Shown: piece by piece, positions 1 to 11,400 of the stretch
Numbering within the stretch: position 1 is the stretch's first letter
How the letters are laid out: each line of letters opens with the position of its first letter
Assembly (NCBI GenBank): GCA_022606425.2
Contig: JAHDVF020000017.1
Coordinates: 1-64,000 of the forward strand
Length of the DNA stretch: 64,000 nucleotides
Source of the DNA: Lepidostoma basale
Lineage: Eukaryota > Arthropoda > Insecta > Trichoptera > Lepidostomatidae
Direction of reading: 5' to 3'
The notes under the pieces: generated by a model
Databases searched by the model: none
What the model was told of the DNA's origin: nothing
What the model saw: only the letters and a program-made list of their open reading frames with translations
Translations under genes and position numbers: made by a program

Positions 1-256
1 TAATTTTGGGAACTTAGAAAAATATGTGTAACTTGTCTTTCACGACCTTTAGTCATAACAACCCTGAAGATGTAGACTGCAACAATCTCCGAAACGTCGG
101 TTGAGAAAGATGAGTTACACGGATTTTCCCAAAATTCATATTAATACGAATGAAAGCAAGGTGAAACGTGTAACTCTCATAAAAAATACTAAAACTTTTA
201 GAAAACAGATGTTTTTATTCATATTAATTATGATGGAAAGTTGTTTGTCAGATTTG

Positions 257-432
257 ACAACCTTCGTAGGCGAGTGGTAAGTGCTTTGACTGCCACCCCG
301 AAGGTCCCGGGTTCGATTCCCAGCGATTGCAGTGTGATTGTCACACTGTCTTTGGTCTGGTGCAGAATTCATTCGACAATAAAATGGTGATACATCAGTT
401 ATCTATCATATGTCACGAGAATCAATATGATA
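257..432 (+). mobile_element. tRNA-derived SINE, copy 1
   Basis: The 5' part resembles a tRNA gene with an A-box-like TAGGCGAGTGG near 267 and a B box GGTTCGATTCC near 310. It is followed by GTGTGATTGTCACACTG and a tail ending GAGAATCAATAT. Three more copies of the same unit occur in the window in the opposite orientation (1404, 16907, 54578). Confidence 0.8.
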
Positions 433-525
433 ACTATATTCTTTACATCGATTCGGCTCATGCTGTAATGGTGTAAAGAGTGATTTAACAAAATAATAAT
501 GATAGAAAACTTGTTGTTCCCTCAG

Positions 526-731
526 CTGCCGGCGTGCCGTCACAGTCCCATGATACGGAGGCAGTGCTGGTGGCCAAGGCCAAGCACCACGAGCTGTACG
601 AGAAGATAGCGGCGGAGCACGCGGCCATCGGGGCGCAGCGCGAGGCGGAGCGCCGTGCTCTCGGCCTCCCTCCAGCGGAGCCCGAGCACTACGACTACCA
701 GGACGAAGCATACTCGCAGCACTTGCATTAA
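526..731 (+). CDS. Last coding exon of an unrecognised gene
   Basis: A splice acceptor with a pyrimidine-rich tract (ending CTCAG at 525) is followed by a GC-rich open frame of about 68 codons that ends in TAA at 729-731. The encoded C-terminus is strongly helical and charged, with a segment KHHELYEKIAAEH followed by an Ala/Arg/Glu-rich stretch, and finishes in an acidic, Tyr-rich tail (HYDYQDEAYSQ). The base composition and codon use match the other real exons in the window. Upstream exons lie outside the window or beyond the SINE at 257-432. I do not recognise the family. The frame could be misassigned, but the acceptor, the composition and the stop agree. Confidence 0.55.
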
Positions 732-1403
732 TCCCCACTCCTCTCCTGTGCTTACAAGTCACCCCACACTCTCTCTCATATCATAATATCGGAGGGAAAT
801 AATCTTTTGCTACAAGGCATTCAAGGCTGTGTGGCTACCAATTGGGGACTGCTCATTCACTCACAGAAGCGAGGATACTTCAACCTCATCGAGGATTCTT
901 ATACTGCGGCAGCAAGGGAGATTGTTATTTCTTCCATTGGAATCCCAAGTTAAAAACAATTGTTTTGACTGATCCATCACAATAGTGGGGCACCTAATAT
1001 TAATAATGTATAATTATTTAATTGCTCGGTAATTCTGATGATTCTACATATTAATGTTATCATACTATTAGCATTTTCTTTGCAAGTTGCCATTTTATGA
1101 TTTACTACGGAAAAATCAAAAGAATGCCCTTCACATGATAATGATTGGTCCTCCAAAACAGAACAGCTTTTGTTCTACCACCGTCCAAACAATATCCCAC
1201 ACGCTAAGCGTTCCAGAAAAACACGATTGAAAGTACTGTGTACTCTGTGCCAAATCAAATATAACTGAAGTCAATGTATCTTTAAGCAGGTAATCCATCT
1301 ACTAAACTAATGTGTATATTATATTTATAATAAAAAATTGTAAATGCAAAAATCTTTTAATTTGAACCCAATTACTGTATACAATTGATTTTTTAGCGAT
1401 TAT
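732..1403. other. 3' flank of the first gene, no further feature
   Basis: This AT-rich stretch follows the stop codon at 731 and probably holds the 3' UTR and spacer. No long open frame or recognisable repeat was seen before the SINE at 1404. Confidence 0.5.
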
Positions 1404-1575
1404 ATTGATTCTCGTGACATGTGATAGGTAGCCATTTTATTGTCACGTGAATTCTACACCAGACCAAAGACAGTGTGACAATCACACTGCCATCGCCGGG
1501 AATCGAACCCGGAACCTTCGGTATGGAAGTCAGAGCTCTTTCCACTCTGCCACGAAGGTCGTCAATTGTTTGCAT
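1404..1575 (-). mobile_element. tRNA-derived SINE, copy 2
   Basis: On the minus strand this copy has an A-box TGGCAGAGTGG, a B-box GGTTCGATTCC and the shared 3' part that includes GTCACACTGTCTTTGGTCTGG. It is the best-preserved copy, with both internal RNA polymerase III promoter elements close to consensus. Confidence 0.82.
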
Positions 1576-2205
1576 TAGAGATTATCTCATCTTTAGTATA
1601 TTTATAGGTTGGCCATGGCGTCCAGTCTCACCCGCACCTCTCTGCGGAGCTAGCCGATACCACAACATATTTACCCAGCTGATAATTCAGTATTTTGGCA
1701 ATGTAATGTCTCTTCCTATGGGAATAATCTTATCTTTTGCATATTATATGCATTACTTGGACTAGCGTTGGTCAGCCTGATTGACTTTTCATGTTTACAT
1801 CTAGAGAACAATGTTTTGCTGAAGGCGTTGATAATTAGTTTGAGAGGATGTGTAAATTAATTGGGTGTAGATTAATTGGACAAAGGCACATTCGCGAATG
1901 GCTCGGTAATGTGGGGTCCATAAGAGGCAAGTTACAAACTAAAAGGAGGTAGCTCTGCACTATAGCACAAGGAGACCAATAGTTTGCAACTTGGAAAATA
2001 TTAATTATTACTATTCCTAATACTAGTATGTACATACTTACAACGGACACTTGGAATGTGAGATCATTGCTCTTGTACTCCGCACTCAATCCACATTTTA
2101 AATGTAATCTTTGTGACAATTCAGGCACATCGTAAACAAGGAAGTGGACTTTAAATATTTATTTAATTTATAAAACATAGAAGAATAATGAGAGATATGG
2201 AAGCA

Positions 2206-3459
2206 CTAGACCACGCGGCGCACCTCGAAGAAGCGCTTGAGGTAGTACACCTGCCCCAGCGTCATGGCCACCAGCACAGAGGCCTCGAATACGGACCACA
2301 TCACCACGCGGGAGTTGGTGCTCTCGTTAATGGAGCGGTGGATCCGGTCGCGGATCTGCAAATACAAATTGCACATTTATTCAATCAGCGAGCTACTACT
2401 AGACATATGCCATCTATGTGGCGGGAATCATCTTAATCCAATAAGAACTAGTCACTTCAATTATATAAAAATGTTAAATTGTTCCCATTATCATACCCCA
2501 CGTTTGATGAAAACTGCCCCCATGATGATGTCACCATTGAAATTATGAGTAGGTACTTGTGTTTATTTACGGCATTTTGTTTTGCCACACATCGATATTT
2601 AAAACTACCAAGTCTACATACACGTGCAGTATTTATGATATGTTATTGAAGGTTAACACTGTATTATAATTTGGACTAGAATTATTAACACTGTTTAATC
2701 CACTATTATTATGTATTTTCTGTAAAAATATTTCAGAAGTGGATTAAACAGTGTTAATAATCCTATTTATGATATTTATTACGTGTTGTATTCATTTACA
2801 CGTACCTGCATGTACTCCTGCTCGTGCTTGACCCCCGTGAGGGTGGCGGACAGCTCCCGGATCATGTCCTCCAGCTTGGTGTGGCCGACCTCCTTCTCCG
2901 GCTCCGCGCCCGGCGGCCGGTTGGGGCTCTCCCCGATCTCCATGTTGAACATCACCACCTGTCCCCAGAGAACACTCGTTACTTTCATCTGCTTACAATA
3001 TCATATTGTTGAGATCCGGGAATTATTCAATACCTTGGGCGTCATGGTGGACATCTGGTTACTGAAGCAGTAGGTATACCTGCCGTCCATGTAGGCGGCG
3101 AAAGTGTATTTCCCCGAGGATTCTCTCTCCCCTTGATACATCACTTTTCCATCCGGCCCCGTAATTCTTACATCAATATCGAGGAACCCGCCATCCGCTA
3201 TCTCGAAAATTAAACCTAGCAGCGATAAAACAAGAGAACGAAATGAGCGTACATAAAAAATGCTATATAATAATCATCAGTATAATCGTATATTTGAACA
3301 TAACCTAATTGAAATAAACATACCCATTTTTGCGCCGGATTGCACATTATCGAAAAAACATTCTTCCGCGTGAGCGTCTACAGTGATTGTGTAAGCATTT
3401 GAAAATAACGTATATTGTATTAAAAGGAATAGGGTGGATAATAATATAGAAAAATGCAT
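2206..3459 (-). CDS. TMED2: p24 family cargo receptor (TMED2/CHOp24-like)
   Basis: Four exons join to 206 codons: complement of 3324-3459, 3034-3215, 2806-2958 and 2206-2355. All introns are GT-AG and the phases agree. The product is a type I membrane protein of the early secretory pathway that packages cargo into COPII and COPI vesicles. An N-terminal signal peptide (residues 1 to about 22) is followed by the GOLD domain, which starts at [11 protein letters not shown] and contains [15 protein letters not shown] coiled coil around KHEQEYMQ, a C-terminal membrane segment and a cytosolic tail ending [10 protein letters not shown] follow; the FF pair and terminal VV are typical coat-binding signals. 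The length matches the human protein (201 residues). A TTTATT on the plus strand near 2158 gives an AATAAA about 45 bases past the stop. Confidence 0.95.
2681..2761. repeat. Perfect 24-bp inverted repeat in TMED2 intron 3
   Basis: The left arm (2681-2704) and right arm (2738-2761) are exact reverse complements separated by a 33-base loop. The arm core reads AACACTGTTTAATCC. The structure lies within the third intron of the TMED2 gene. Confidence 0.9.
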
Positions 3460-3659
3460 TTTTAGATTTTAAACAACACAGCAAAGCTGTCAGTTGTCAG
3501 CCACGTAATTTTTAGATAATGTGGACAGAATTGAAAAAATCGAACAGTCTCTAAGATTTTAGAAAATTTATATATTTATATACAGTACTTATGTACGATA
3601 CAAATCGGGGTTAGTAGAAGCAAAATTAAACTGGTGAAATTAGAGAGCGATCTGAGAGC

Positions 3660-4650
3660 GACGAATTTGTTAGGAGCTAGTTAGTGTCACGGGGTGAAAA
3701 AGATTAATTTAATCGAATTCTTCCCCGATCTCGTACAACTTCCCAACGTTGCTTATGTTATTCGCCAATGTTAACATTATGTAATTTGAGGTATACTCCG
3801 GGATGTATTATGATTTGAGATTAAAACCAATATTTACTATTTAAAATTACCTTTGATTAAACAAAACATACAATATAAAGCAAAAGAAAGATTACTTAAG
3901 AAGTAAAGAGGACTTACATGCTATCCGTTGGCCGACGAATTAAAACTAACGAGTCACTCACTTAGCACTAACGAAGGCGGTGATCTGCGAAGTCGGCGCG
4001 GCGGCGAGCTGGCCGGCAAGAAGAACTGCCAAAGGCTGCACGGGCACCTGGCTGCTTATGGCGTCCGCACCACGAGGGACGTGCGAGGCGGACGATGGGG
4101 AAGAGCGTGGAAGCGAAATGCGGTCTCCTTTGCTGAGACAGCAGTGGCCAGCATCAGGCCCCAATGATGATAATCTGAGGCAGCTGGCACCTGGTTGCTA
4201 ATGGCGTCGGTGTGGACGCGAAGGGCACGGGTCTCATCAGGCCCCAATGATGATAAGCTGGCGCCATGCGGCGCGTATATTGCGATCTTCTTCAGATTAT
4301 CTCCCCGGCGTTCGGCCGCCCGGCGAGCCAGGGAGATGTCGCCTAACCGGAGTCCGGTGTGTAACTACCGCGGCCTCGCTCCACACAGCCCTCTAGTTGA
4401 AAATCCGCGGGGTGGGGGGTTGAGATCACGCCCCCCAAAGTGTTGCCACTCACAAAATTGACACTGCACTATTATTGTTTTTCGTTGTCTTATCACTAAT
4501 TAAAATTAAGATTAGAACTAAGATTAAACAAGCCTCCAGGGAGAAAACGTATTTTCTGCCATGTAAAAATTGTTAAGTGCAATCTCACCGAGTATGCCAT
4601 GAAACATGGCTATATCAAATTGATACCCTAAGAAAAGCCGCCTTGATAAA
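3660..4650. repeat. Dispersed repeat of about 0.9-1 kb, copy A
   Basis: This segment is collinear with 56185-57145. Shared blocks include CTCCGGGATGTA, the AACCAATATTTACTATTTA block, CTTGCTATCCGTTGG-like sequence, a GC-rich centre, and a 3' end around GCCATGAAACATGGCTATATC. The GC-rich centre holds several chance open frames. It could be an LTR or a non-autonomous element; no coding domain was recognised. Confidence 0.75.
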
Positions 4651-4739
4651 ATAAAAAGAAAGTGTGTAAATATTTCAATAGCAATTTTACTATGAGGAGC
4701 AATGAAGTAAAAAATATATATTCGGTAAGAATAATTTGT

Positions 4740-5217
4740 ATATCTTTTCTAGCTACGAGATGACTTTTTTTCGAGGAGTCCTAAATGAGGGAATAATTCT
4801 ACAAATTACGGCCAATCAATCTACAAATCTGCCAATTCACAAGATGCATAACATTTGGGTTACAAAGGTTCGCGCAATTTTGCCTAGCAACTTTCATGTG
4901 GAGATCGCACAGGAAATACTGGAGACGGTGATCAATGATCCCAATCGCTTCCTGTGATTTATGGCTTTTTCCCCAGCTTAAAATGCCTTTGAAAGGGACC
5001 AGATTTCAGACCAGGGAAGACATCATGAACATTGCGACGGACCACCTGCGCGCCATTCCAAGAGTTTTTCCAGAGTTGCTTCCGGCAGTGGCAGAACCGT
5101 TGGGAGAAATGTGTAGCAGCTCAAGGGGACTACTTTGAAGGGGATTAATGTCATTTAATTGTATCTCAATAAATGTTGTTTTTATGAATAAGTCGGATAC
5201 TTTTTGAACAGACCTCG
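4740..5217 (+). mobile_element. Mariner remnant, internally deleted
   Basis: The decayed frame contains transposase-like pieces (VEIAQEILETV near 4897 and LFPQLKMPLKGTRF near 4970). The catalytic block between them is missing. The 3' end carries the inverted-repeat end ACTTTTTGAACAGACCTCG followed by TA at 5218, the same end as the mariner copies at 6856 and 18503. Confidence 0.72.
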
Positions 5218-5560
5218 TACGTCACCTATATAGATGTTATACATAGTCTTTGACGAACCTTGAGCGTATTTTTTCAACATTTCCTTGCACCAATCGACAC
5301 AAGACTTCTTTCGAGCGTTTGTCAGATTATGCGGGATCCATCGCGAATAATTTATTTTTACCGCCAAATGATCTTGTCATGGTGGTATATCACATAACAA
5401 TCTGGTTTTATCAGTTCACGCACAGCATTATTTTTTGGCACAAGTCGATTTTGGACGACCATGACGAAATTCATCCTGGAGTGAACATCAACCACGATGA
5501 AATTCGTTCTACCAGTTTTTTTACAGTGCTGTAGGATGGTACTTTGGGGGATGTGGTGAG
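5218..5560 (-). mobile_element. Second mariner fragment, minus strand
   Basis: On the minus strand the block SRWIPHNLTNARKKSCVDW leads into CKEMLKKYAQGSSK and then GD, the usual run-up to the first catalytic aspartate of mariner transposases. The sequence is then cut off by the end of the neighbouring plus-strand element, which suggests that element inserted here. The upstream part is disrupted by stops and frameshifts. Confidence 0.7.
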
Positions 5561-5775
5561 AGTTAAAAGCAGTGGAGTTTGCAGCGTTTATTGCAGATCA
5601 CAAGTAATTATACTTTAACAGTATTATGCACTCGTAATGGAGCGTGCGCCTGGACGTCGATAGCAGCGGGGCAGAGTCCGGGCGGCGAGCAGCTGAGGAT
5701 GATGAACGCTGGGCTGTGTTGTCGGTCAGCTGGAGCGAAAACTCGCCGGAAGTTACGTGATGTAGCAGGGTAGAT

Positions 5776-5976
5776 AGTAGCGTAGCTCGGCGGGAGAGAG
5801 TCGGAGGTTCCTCGTACGTAGACTTGATAACATAGACTCATGTCTGTTAGAAGTCGCAAAAAGGAATGACGTAGTAGCGTGGCTTCGTAGGTCGGCGAGA
5901 GGGAGTCCGAGATCCCTCGTGGCGTAGACTTATTAACTTAGACTCGTGTCGGTTAGAAGCCGGAATAATGACTGAC
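5776..5976. repeat. Diverged tandem duplication, period about 96 bp
   Basis: A unit beginning GTAGCGTAGCTCGGCGGG at 5778 recurs at 5874 with substitutions. Both units end with GTTAGAAG followed by an A-rich piece and TGAC. No coding potential is evident; 5561-6687 otherwise holds nothing I recognise. Confidence 0.6.
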
Positions 5977-6855
5977 GTGTCGGGTGGTCGGATGTACGGC
6001 TTTTATATGCTTTGCTTCCTTTGCACACGATGCTCTGCTGGACAACCTCTAGTAACCTGTGTGAATGAATCCGGGCCCTGATTCATCACTTTTGTCCATG
6101 CAATGTATTTCATCATTGCGATATGTAGGTGCAGCGTCAGGTGTTTTGGTTGTCGATGCAATTTATTTCATCATGAAATATGCTGGTACAGCAGTCAAAG
6201 TCCATTGTGTCCACTTATGTCGGTCATGCATTTCGTACTTTGCCTGCGAGGTCAATAACCTACAGTATTTTATCCCCATATCAAAAATTAAGTTCATCGG
6301 TGCACTCTTGTCTTGATAATCCACGTCGAAAGTTATGAAAAATAATCGCGTGAAAATGTTCACGAGTTAATTCCATTTTTAGCCCGAAATGAATTGTTCA
6401 AGTAACTTGAAAAAACAAATGGTGTTCAAATGATAAAATGTTGTGAATGGAAACATCGGATGGCGCCTGGCAGCACTGCCTATTGTCGAGGCCAGAAATA
6501 TAATATAAGTAGCAACCCTCGTAAATGAAAGAATACACGAGTTTATTTTTATAAAAACATATAATTTATTTAAACAAAAATGCATTTGTAAATAAACCCA
6601 AACATTTCCATTGCAGGTGTGAAAAACATTATACATATTTGTTATTTATTAAAGTATTGACAACAAAATAAAAAACACAAATTCCCATTAACCCTTAACG
6701 TACCGTGTTCAAAACAAAACGCTCGCTCCCATGTGGTAAGTTCAGTTTACCGCTAACTTTATCTAAATATCAAGCTTATGACTAGATGAATCAAAATTTA
6801 ATTTATGTCATCTTGTAGGGAATTTCATTAGGAATAGATCGATATCTATAACATA

Positions 6856-7781
6856 CGAGGTATGTTCAAAAAGTATCGCGAATTTTGAATTTCCGCCGGT
6901 TACGTATATTCGATTTTTGATTTTTTGTGGCGTTATGTTGGTACTCATGTCTCTCACTTATGCCGATAAGTTCGGCCAGTTTGAATGTTCAGTTAATTTT
7001 TGAGAGCCACTTTGCTTGCACGTGTTTTGGCTCGTCTTCGATTTTTGCCCACTCCAAAAAAATGGATCAAAGAATCTGTATCAAATTTTGAGTGAAAAAC
7101 AAAATTAAGTCCCCGGACGCATTCCAAATGTTGACTGTGGCATATGGTGAAGCTATCTTGGACCAAAGCAACGTTTATCGGTGGTACAAAATGTTCTCAG
7201 AGGACCGAGAAGATGTGAACGAAAAAGAGCCTGCCGGACGCCCGAGCACGTCAACAACAGACGAAAACATTGATGAAGTGAATAACATAGTATTGGCCAA
7301 TCGTCGAATCACCGCTAGAGAAGTTGCTGAGGACTTAAACATATCGCTTGGCTCGTGCCATTTGATTTTTACCAATGATTTGGGCATGAGATCGGTCGCC
7401 GCGAAATTCGTACCAAAATTGCTCAATTTCGCATCTGCTTGTGCGCGAATTTTTGGCCAAAACAACACACCAATAATGCCGCAGCCACCGTATTCCCCAG
7501 ATCTGACCCCCTGTGACTTTTTCTTGTTCCCGAAACTGAAGAGGCCCATGAAAGGACGACGCTAGGCTACGATTGAGGAGATAAAGACGGCATCGAAGGA
7601 GGAGCTGAACAAGATCACAAAAAATGATTTTTTGGGGTGCTTCGAGGATTGAAAAAAATGTTGGCACAAGTGTATAATATCTGGTTGGGATCACTTTGAA
7701 GGGGACAAAATAGAAATCCATGAATATATAAATAATTTTTGAAAAAACACAAAATTCGCGATACTTTTTGAACAGACCTCG
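6856..7781 (+). mobile_element. Mariner copy 1, deletion derivative
   Basis: The element is bounded by TA dinucleotides (6854-6855 and 7782-7783) and by inverted ends CGAGGTATGTTCAAAAAGT and ACTTTTTGAACAGACCTCG. Compared with copy 2 (18503-19827) it lacks about 400 bp, from after FVPK through the first catalytic aspartate and the HHDNAPAHT block. It keeps PPYSPDLTPCDFF near the end. An in-frame TGA near 7090 further disables it. Confidence 0.88.
7092..7565 (+). pseudogene. Broken mariner transposase (copy 1)
   Basis: The open frame starts just after an in-frame stop and encodes the helix-turn-helix half ([28 protein letters not shown]). It then jumps across a deletion to the C-terminal [20 protein letters not shown] block. 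Two of the three catalytic aspartates have been lost with the deletion. It cannot encode a working transposase. Confidence 0.85.
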
Positions 7782-8487
7782 TACATGGATTATTTGAAAA
7801 ACATATCATTATTAATTTTTTTCTGGAACCATGCGATTTCTGATATGTAATGCGTCACAGCATACGGGCGACTGGACATCGGGTATAAACTTGTCTGCGC
7901 GCCGCGGCCGGCGGGGCGAGGATAAAGGCACCTAGGCAAAATGTATAGTACGTTCAAGACAACGAGTACGTATTAATATTTGTCCCTTTTGGTAAAGTGT
8001 TAATATTTTCACAGTTCTGATATTATTAAGTTACGTGCTGCGTTTTCATCCAGTCGGTATTATTACGTACCTATTGAAAAGGTCAAAGATATAATTTATA
8101 ATACGTTCAAAACAGCGAGTAAGTATTTGTCACTTTTGATAAAGTTGTAAATATTAGCAAAACAAATTCTACCTTAACACGAATGAAGGTGAGGGCAGTC
8201 TTAGAAAATATTTTTTTTTGGGATGAAGGAAGTAATTTTTTGCTTTTTTTTTATTACGAAATATTGAGAACACTTCAATGGAGGATTACAATTTTTTTTA
8301 TAATATTAGGGTCCATAGGTTTTAAGAAAATCAACTTTAAATTGGCAGTGGAAACTCAATTGACCACATGGCAACGCGACGGTTAAATTGTCAGCATTGT
8401 ACCCACGCACTTATGCATCGGGAACATCTGTGAGCTTAAGAGATAGCCACTTATTTCAAACTGATGAGCAGCACCAATGAATGACTT

Positions 8488-11400
8488 TTAAGAATCCAAT
8501 TTTAAAATGTTCATAACACTCTCCCAAGCAAAGAGGCCCTGCTCCTCCAGCGCCACCAGGGAGACGATGCCACCCTTGGCCCCGCCCTGCGGCTGCAGAC
8601 TGCCGAGCAACTTCTTGAAGGGAGTGTAGTGGGCGAGGGAAGACTCATCTCCAACCAGGATCAGCTTGTGTTTGGCCCTTGTGACAGCCACCGTCAGACG
8701 TCTATGGTCCTCCAGAATTTCATTCTCCTGTGAGATAATAATGTGTTGAATTGGACATGAAATTGTCTGAATGGACAGAATAACACTTGTAATGTATGTA
8801 CAAATGTATATACCTGTATTCAGGTGTGAATCTACAACACAAAGTGAAGGCAAATAAAGAAGAAATTGTTCAGTCAAAGTAACATTGGCTAATTGTATGA
8901 AGCAGTATTATGTGTGAAGTACCTTCATTACGGGTAGTTATTACAATATTATGCAATGTACGCACCGTAGACCTCGGCAGTGTCTTGTGTGGGCGGGTCC
9001 TGGTGCAGGAGAAGAGCACCACACTCTTGTCCCGGCCCTGGAACTGGTCCACGGTGTTCACCTCCAGGCCGGGCCAGCGGGGGCCGCACGCCTCCCGCAG
9101 GAGATCCACCTGCTCCCTGTACGGGGCCATCACCCCGATGTCCGCCACGGCCACCCCCATCTACGCATGACACTCCATGTTATTAATAGAGAGCTGGTTG
9201 TCACCCCTCCTCTCATCTCAGCAGTGTTCAAATGGTTATTTGAGGGGCATGTTGCCTAACTGGTAGACCAATGATGGGGAAGAAGAGACCTCGTGAAGAT
9301 AGAAGAACCAAAGAGAGTGCTAGCAATAAAACTTCCACTGCCGGGCCAACACACCCCCTGCAAGTGGACTAATGCAAATATTAAACTTGTCCACCTGCCG
9401 GGTTAGAATTGTTATAAGAAACACTCATTTTTATTGATAACACAAATTTTATAAGTAAACATCTTATGTTTCCTTGACTCACTATTACAGAACTGTGGGT
9501 GATGTGACGCCAGTATATTAGAATTAGCTTGGTTACTCGCCTCAAGGAGACTCCGGAGGATATTCATGATGAGTGCGACCTCGCACCAGTTGGAGCACTT
9601 GCGGGAGGGGCTGGAGACGCGGCTGTCCCTGCAGCGCGTGTTGCGCTCGTGGGTGTTGCCCGTGTCCAGAAACAGGAGGGCGTCGGAGAGGGCCGGCGAT
9701 ACGCAAGCCTTCAGCCACCCTTCCCCTGGATCCACGTAATTTATGTACTAGAAAACATACATTCTTTATTCAATAACAAAAAAGCTTATTGTTCTTGTTA
9801 TCTATATAAATATTAGAGGATTGAAGCACAATGATACTTGTCGTCTATGTAATGATAAGAGGATTGAAGCACAGTGGTCTTATCGCTTATATAATGATTA
9901 GAGGATTGAAGCACAATGGTACTTGTCGTCTATGTAATGAGAAGTGGATTGAAGCACAATTGTCTTATCTCTTATATGATGATTAGAAGATTGAAGCTCA
10001 ATGAATGAAATTGTTTTAAAGTTAAGTTTCTGGGATGACTGATTATAACATAATAGTCATTACGAATATATAGAAACCGATGAATTCGGATTAAATTTAC
10101 TTTGATGGTGGCCTCTTCTATCTCCGTGCTGGCTGCACGCAGCTGGCCCCCGTATGTCAGGGTGTTGGCCAGCGCCATGATGGGTCCGTTCATCCGGTAC
10201 TGCAGGCTGAGTGAGAATGTTGGCTGGGCACTTTCCAGCCGGCTGAACAAGCTCTCGTCCAACCCCAGAGCCCTAGAACAACATACAGCCCCTAATTATC
10301 CCACCGGACTCCAGGAGCAAGTAAACTATAAATTATGTTTAAGGCTCCACACCAGAGAGCGCCAGCGTACACTTCGGACCTCTGCGTGACTGCGTGGCAA
10401 TGTTCACTCTGATCAGTGGAAACCAATATGTACCAACAACACGCAATTCCAGCGAGAGCTAATAAAGCATGTTTCTACAGTGGTGCGGGTCTGTTGGTAT
10501 TAGATTAGGATAGTACGAGGATAACAATGTTAAATTTAAGAAAAAAATCTGACGACCATATGCTGTATATTAATGATGATGTTCTTTTTGAATATATAAA
10601 AGTGCACTTTGTATTTTTACAACACTTTATTACCCCAACCTTTTTCAAATTTAAAAATGTTTTTAAAAGTGTAACAAAACGTTGTGAAATTACAAAGTGC
10701 AGTTATATTTCTTCAAATATGAATCCACAAAACAAAGTGAAAGCAAATATAGAAGAAACTGCATAGTTCAGTAAGTCTTTTCGTAGTGCGCCTTTGGAGT
10801 AATTAAATTTATAAAACAGCACACTATAAACATAAATGATCAGATAAATTGACGAGTATAATGAAAAGGGATTCTCCCGACTGACCTGGCCTGAGGGCTG
10901 CGCACCACGGGCGGCAGCTGATCCGGGTCTCCGACCAGGACGAAGGAGCGAGCGGCCATCAGCGGCCGCAGCACGGAGCACTGCAACACCTGCGGCCGGT
11001 CACAGGAGACATATAACTTATATAGGTCAATACAGTAATACAGGTCAAAAGGAGTAGACAGCAAAGACAATCAGAAAGAAGGTAACTTATTCTAAGGAGA
11101 GTATAGAACAGGGAGGCCGTTTTAGCTTCATCGATAAGGTCTTGGATAAGTCTTGTCCAGGATGTAGTAGAACAAAAGTGAGGACAGGTAAAGCCGCTAA
11201 GATCGGAGAATAGAATTTCAAATGCTGATGAATCAGGAAGGAATGTAGAGCGAGGGAAAGTATTATGAAAGGATCACCGTGTTGATTTGGTCATATGGAA
11301 TGCAGAATGGTTTACTGAGTCAAGGAAGATCGAGAAATTCTCGGAATGACCAAATTAATCAAATATTAAAGGTCGGGCATGTCAGGAATCAGAAGAATCG

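Larger units (their letters stand above)
6692..8382. mobile_element. TTAA-flanked element (piggyBac-type target), hosting a mariner
   Basis: TTAA occurs at 6688-6691 and 8383-8386. Inside, the left end (read outward) contains AACTTACCACATGGGAGCGAGCG and the right end contains AATTGACCACATGGCAACGCG, so the termini are imperfect inverted repeats. TTAA duplication is typical of piggyBac-type elements, but no piggyBac transposase frame is present, so this is presumably non-autonomous. A mariner occupies 6856-7781. The left part recurs inverted at 19830-19995. Confidence 0.6.

Noticed and set aside
1490..1570. Possible functional tRNA gene on the minus strand
   Set aside because: Only the A and B boxes are tRNA-like; the arms do not fold into a cloverleaf and the unit is repeated with a shared non-tRNA tail, so it is a SINE.
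3928..4461. Cluster of overlapping short frames on both strands
   Set aside because: They fall in the GC-rich core of a dispersed repeat, are not conserved in the copy at 56185-57145 and show no domain.
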